Program-made: the position numbers and the translations under genes
Notes under the pieces: generated by a model
What the model was told of the DNA's origin: nothing
Seen by the model: the letters and a program-made list of their open reading frames with translations, nothing else
Database searches by the model: none
DNA from: Opitutia bacterium
GTDB taxonomy: Bacteria; Verrucomicrobiota; Verrucomicrobiia; Opitutales; Seribacteraceae
Length of the DNA: 7,592 nucleotides
Direction: 5' to 3'
Assembly: GCA_018695085.1 (NCBI GenBank)
Contig: JABHOU010000494.1
Span: forward strand, 1-7,592
Shown here: piece by piece, positions 6,991-7,592 of the stretch
Numbering within the stretch: position 1 is the first letter of the stretch
Layout of the letters: each line of letters opens with the position of its first letter

Positions 6991-7592
6991 TTATTTTGCT
7001 TCGCTTTTTTTGAGCAAGGCTTTGAGGCGCTTAACCTTTTTCGGGTACTTGGCCGCGAGGTTGGTAGTCTCACCAATATCCTCTTTTAAATTGTAGAGCT
7101 CCCATTCACCGGATCCGGCATCTTCAAGGAATAAGCCTACTTTCAATGGAGAAATCAGTTTCCAGTCCCCTTCCCGAATGGCATTCCCTTGGAGGATCCT
7201 GGTCTGCACGGATGCCAAACCCGGATTATAAACGTAGGTGGCACGGGCCGACTTGGATTTCCCCAAAATGAAATCCAGTTGATTGACCCCGTCGATGATC
7301 CGGTCATCGGGAACCTTTACTCTGGTCAGGGCGGCAAAGGTCGGCAACAGATCGATGGTGGCCATGAGCCCGTCATTCGTTTTTTGCTTGGGGATTTTTC
7401 CTGGCCAACGCATGATGCAGGGGACACGGATTCCACCTTCGTAAATGGATGCTTTTCCATCGCGCAACGGTCCGGCATCTCCCCAGAAAATTGAATTCTT
7501 GGGATGCCCCTTTTTATTTTTATAATACTTCGGTTGATTCCAGGGGCCATTATCGGTGGTAAAGATAACCAAGGTGTTTTCTTTCAAACCAA
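6991..7592 (-). CDS. Type I sulfatase (arylsulfatase A-like), C-terminal part only
   Basis: The reading frame runs in from the right edge (first full codon 7590-7588) to the TAA at 6993-6991, giving 200 visible residues; the start and the N-terminal CxPSR/CxAGR active-site region are outside the window. A TTG at 7587-7585 is internal, not a real start. Visible sulfatase motifs are NTLVIFTTDNGPW, whose Asp-Asn (fragment residues 13-14) matches the metal-binding pair, and GPLRDGKASIYEGGIRVP (40-57), whose Lys46 matches the active-site Lys of arylsulfatase A. MRWPGKIP, DLLPTFAAL and a C-terminal GEWELYNLKEDIGETTNLA block follow, as in most PVC sulfatases (usually about 450-500 residues). Formylglycine-dependent hydrolysis of sulfate esters in the periplasm or outside the cell is expected from the family. 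Between the DNG and GK motifs lies an unusual Lys-rich stretch (YYKNKKGHPK). The sugar target cannot be told. It is the most upstream visible gene of the run. Confidence 0.95.
   Translation of the reverse strand, partial: GLKENTLVIFTTDNGPWNQPKYYKNKKGHPKNSIFWGDAGPLRDGKASIYEGGIRVPCIMRWPGKIPKQKTNDGLMATIDLLPTFAALTRVKVPDDRIIDGVNQLDFILGKSKSARATYVYNPGLASVQTRILQGNAIREGDWKLISPLKVGLFLEDAGSGEWELYNLKEDIGETTNLAAKYPKKVKRLKALLKKSEAK

Noticed and set aside
1..7592. tRNA, rRNA, CRISPR, insertion sequence or phage features
   Set aside because: No matching structures, repeats or protein motifs were seen; non-coding space totals under 200 bases.

Overview
The window is a compact run of five protein genes, all on the minus strand. 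It reads from the right edge (around 7592) to the left edge (1), with gaps of 33 to 71 bases and no visible terminator between genes. Both end genes are cut by the window edges. All five products look exported. The families are a sulfatase, a Pirellula/Verrucomicrobium-type beta-propeller protein with a haem-c tail, a small jelly-roll-like secreted protein, a DUF1552 (HXXSHH) protein and a DUF1587/1595/1592/1588 planctomycete-type cytochrome. Together they point to the PVC superphylum (Verrucomicrobiota or Planctomycetota). Near-even base composition and the lack of Shine-Dalgarno sequences agree with this. I cannot assign a genus.

Layout in transcription order: (1) 7592-6991, C-terminal part of a type I sulfatase; (2) 6948-4360, 862-residue propeller/HEAT-like/cytochrome c protein; (3) 4326-3685, 213-residue secreted protein resembling DUF1080/LamG folds; (4) 3613-2333, DUF1552 protein with a twin-arginine signal; (5) 2286 to beyond 1, lipoprotein with an N-terminal planctomycete cytochrome domain and the DUF1587-1595-1592-1588 series. 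Gene 5 is open in one frame for all 762 visible codons; its stop lies outside the window.

Working model (inference): an envelope-located unit acting on sulfated polysaccharide. The sulfatase would remove sulfate esters, the jelly-roll protein would bind or cleave sugar, and the propeller protein would oxidise a sugar or similar substrate and pass electrons to its own haem and on to the second cytochrome, which pairs with the DUF1552 protein. The pairing of DUF1552 with DUF1592-type proteins is well known in PVC genomes, but their biochemical roles are not established.

No RNA gene, mobile element, CRISPR array or phage feature was seen, and no non-coding stretch exceeds 71 bases. The most notable details are a changed HXXSHH signature in the DUF1552 protein (HNTSHY), three 8-base G/C homopolymers (one next to a 9-base T run just upstream of a start codon), and an identical 11-base start context without a Shine-Dalgarno sequence on two neighbouring genes. 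This looks like a good example of a recurring PVC gene set rather than a clearly new system.
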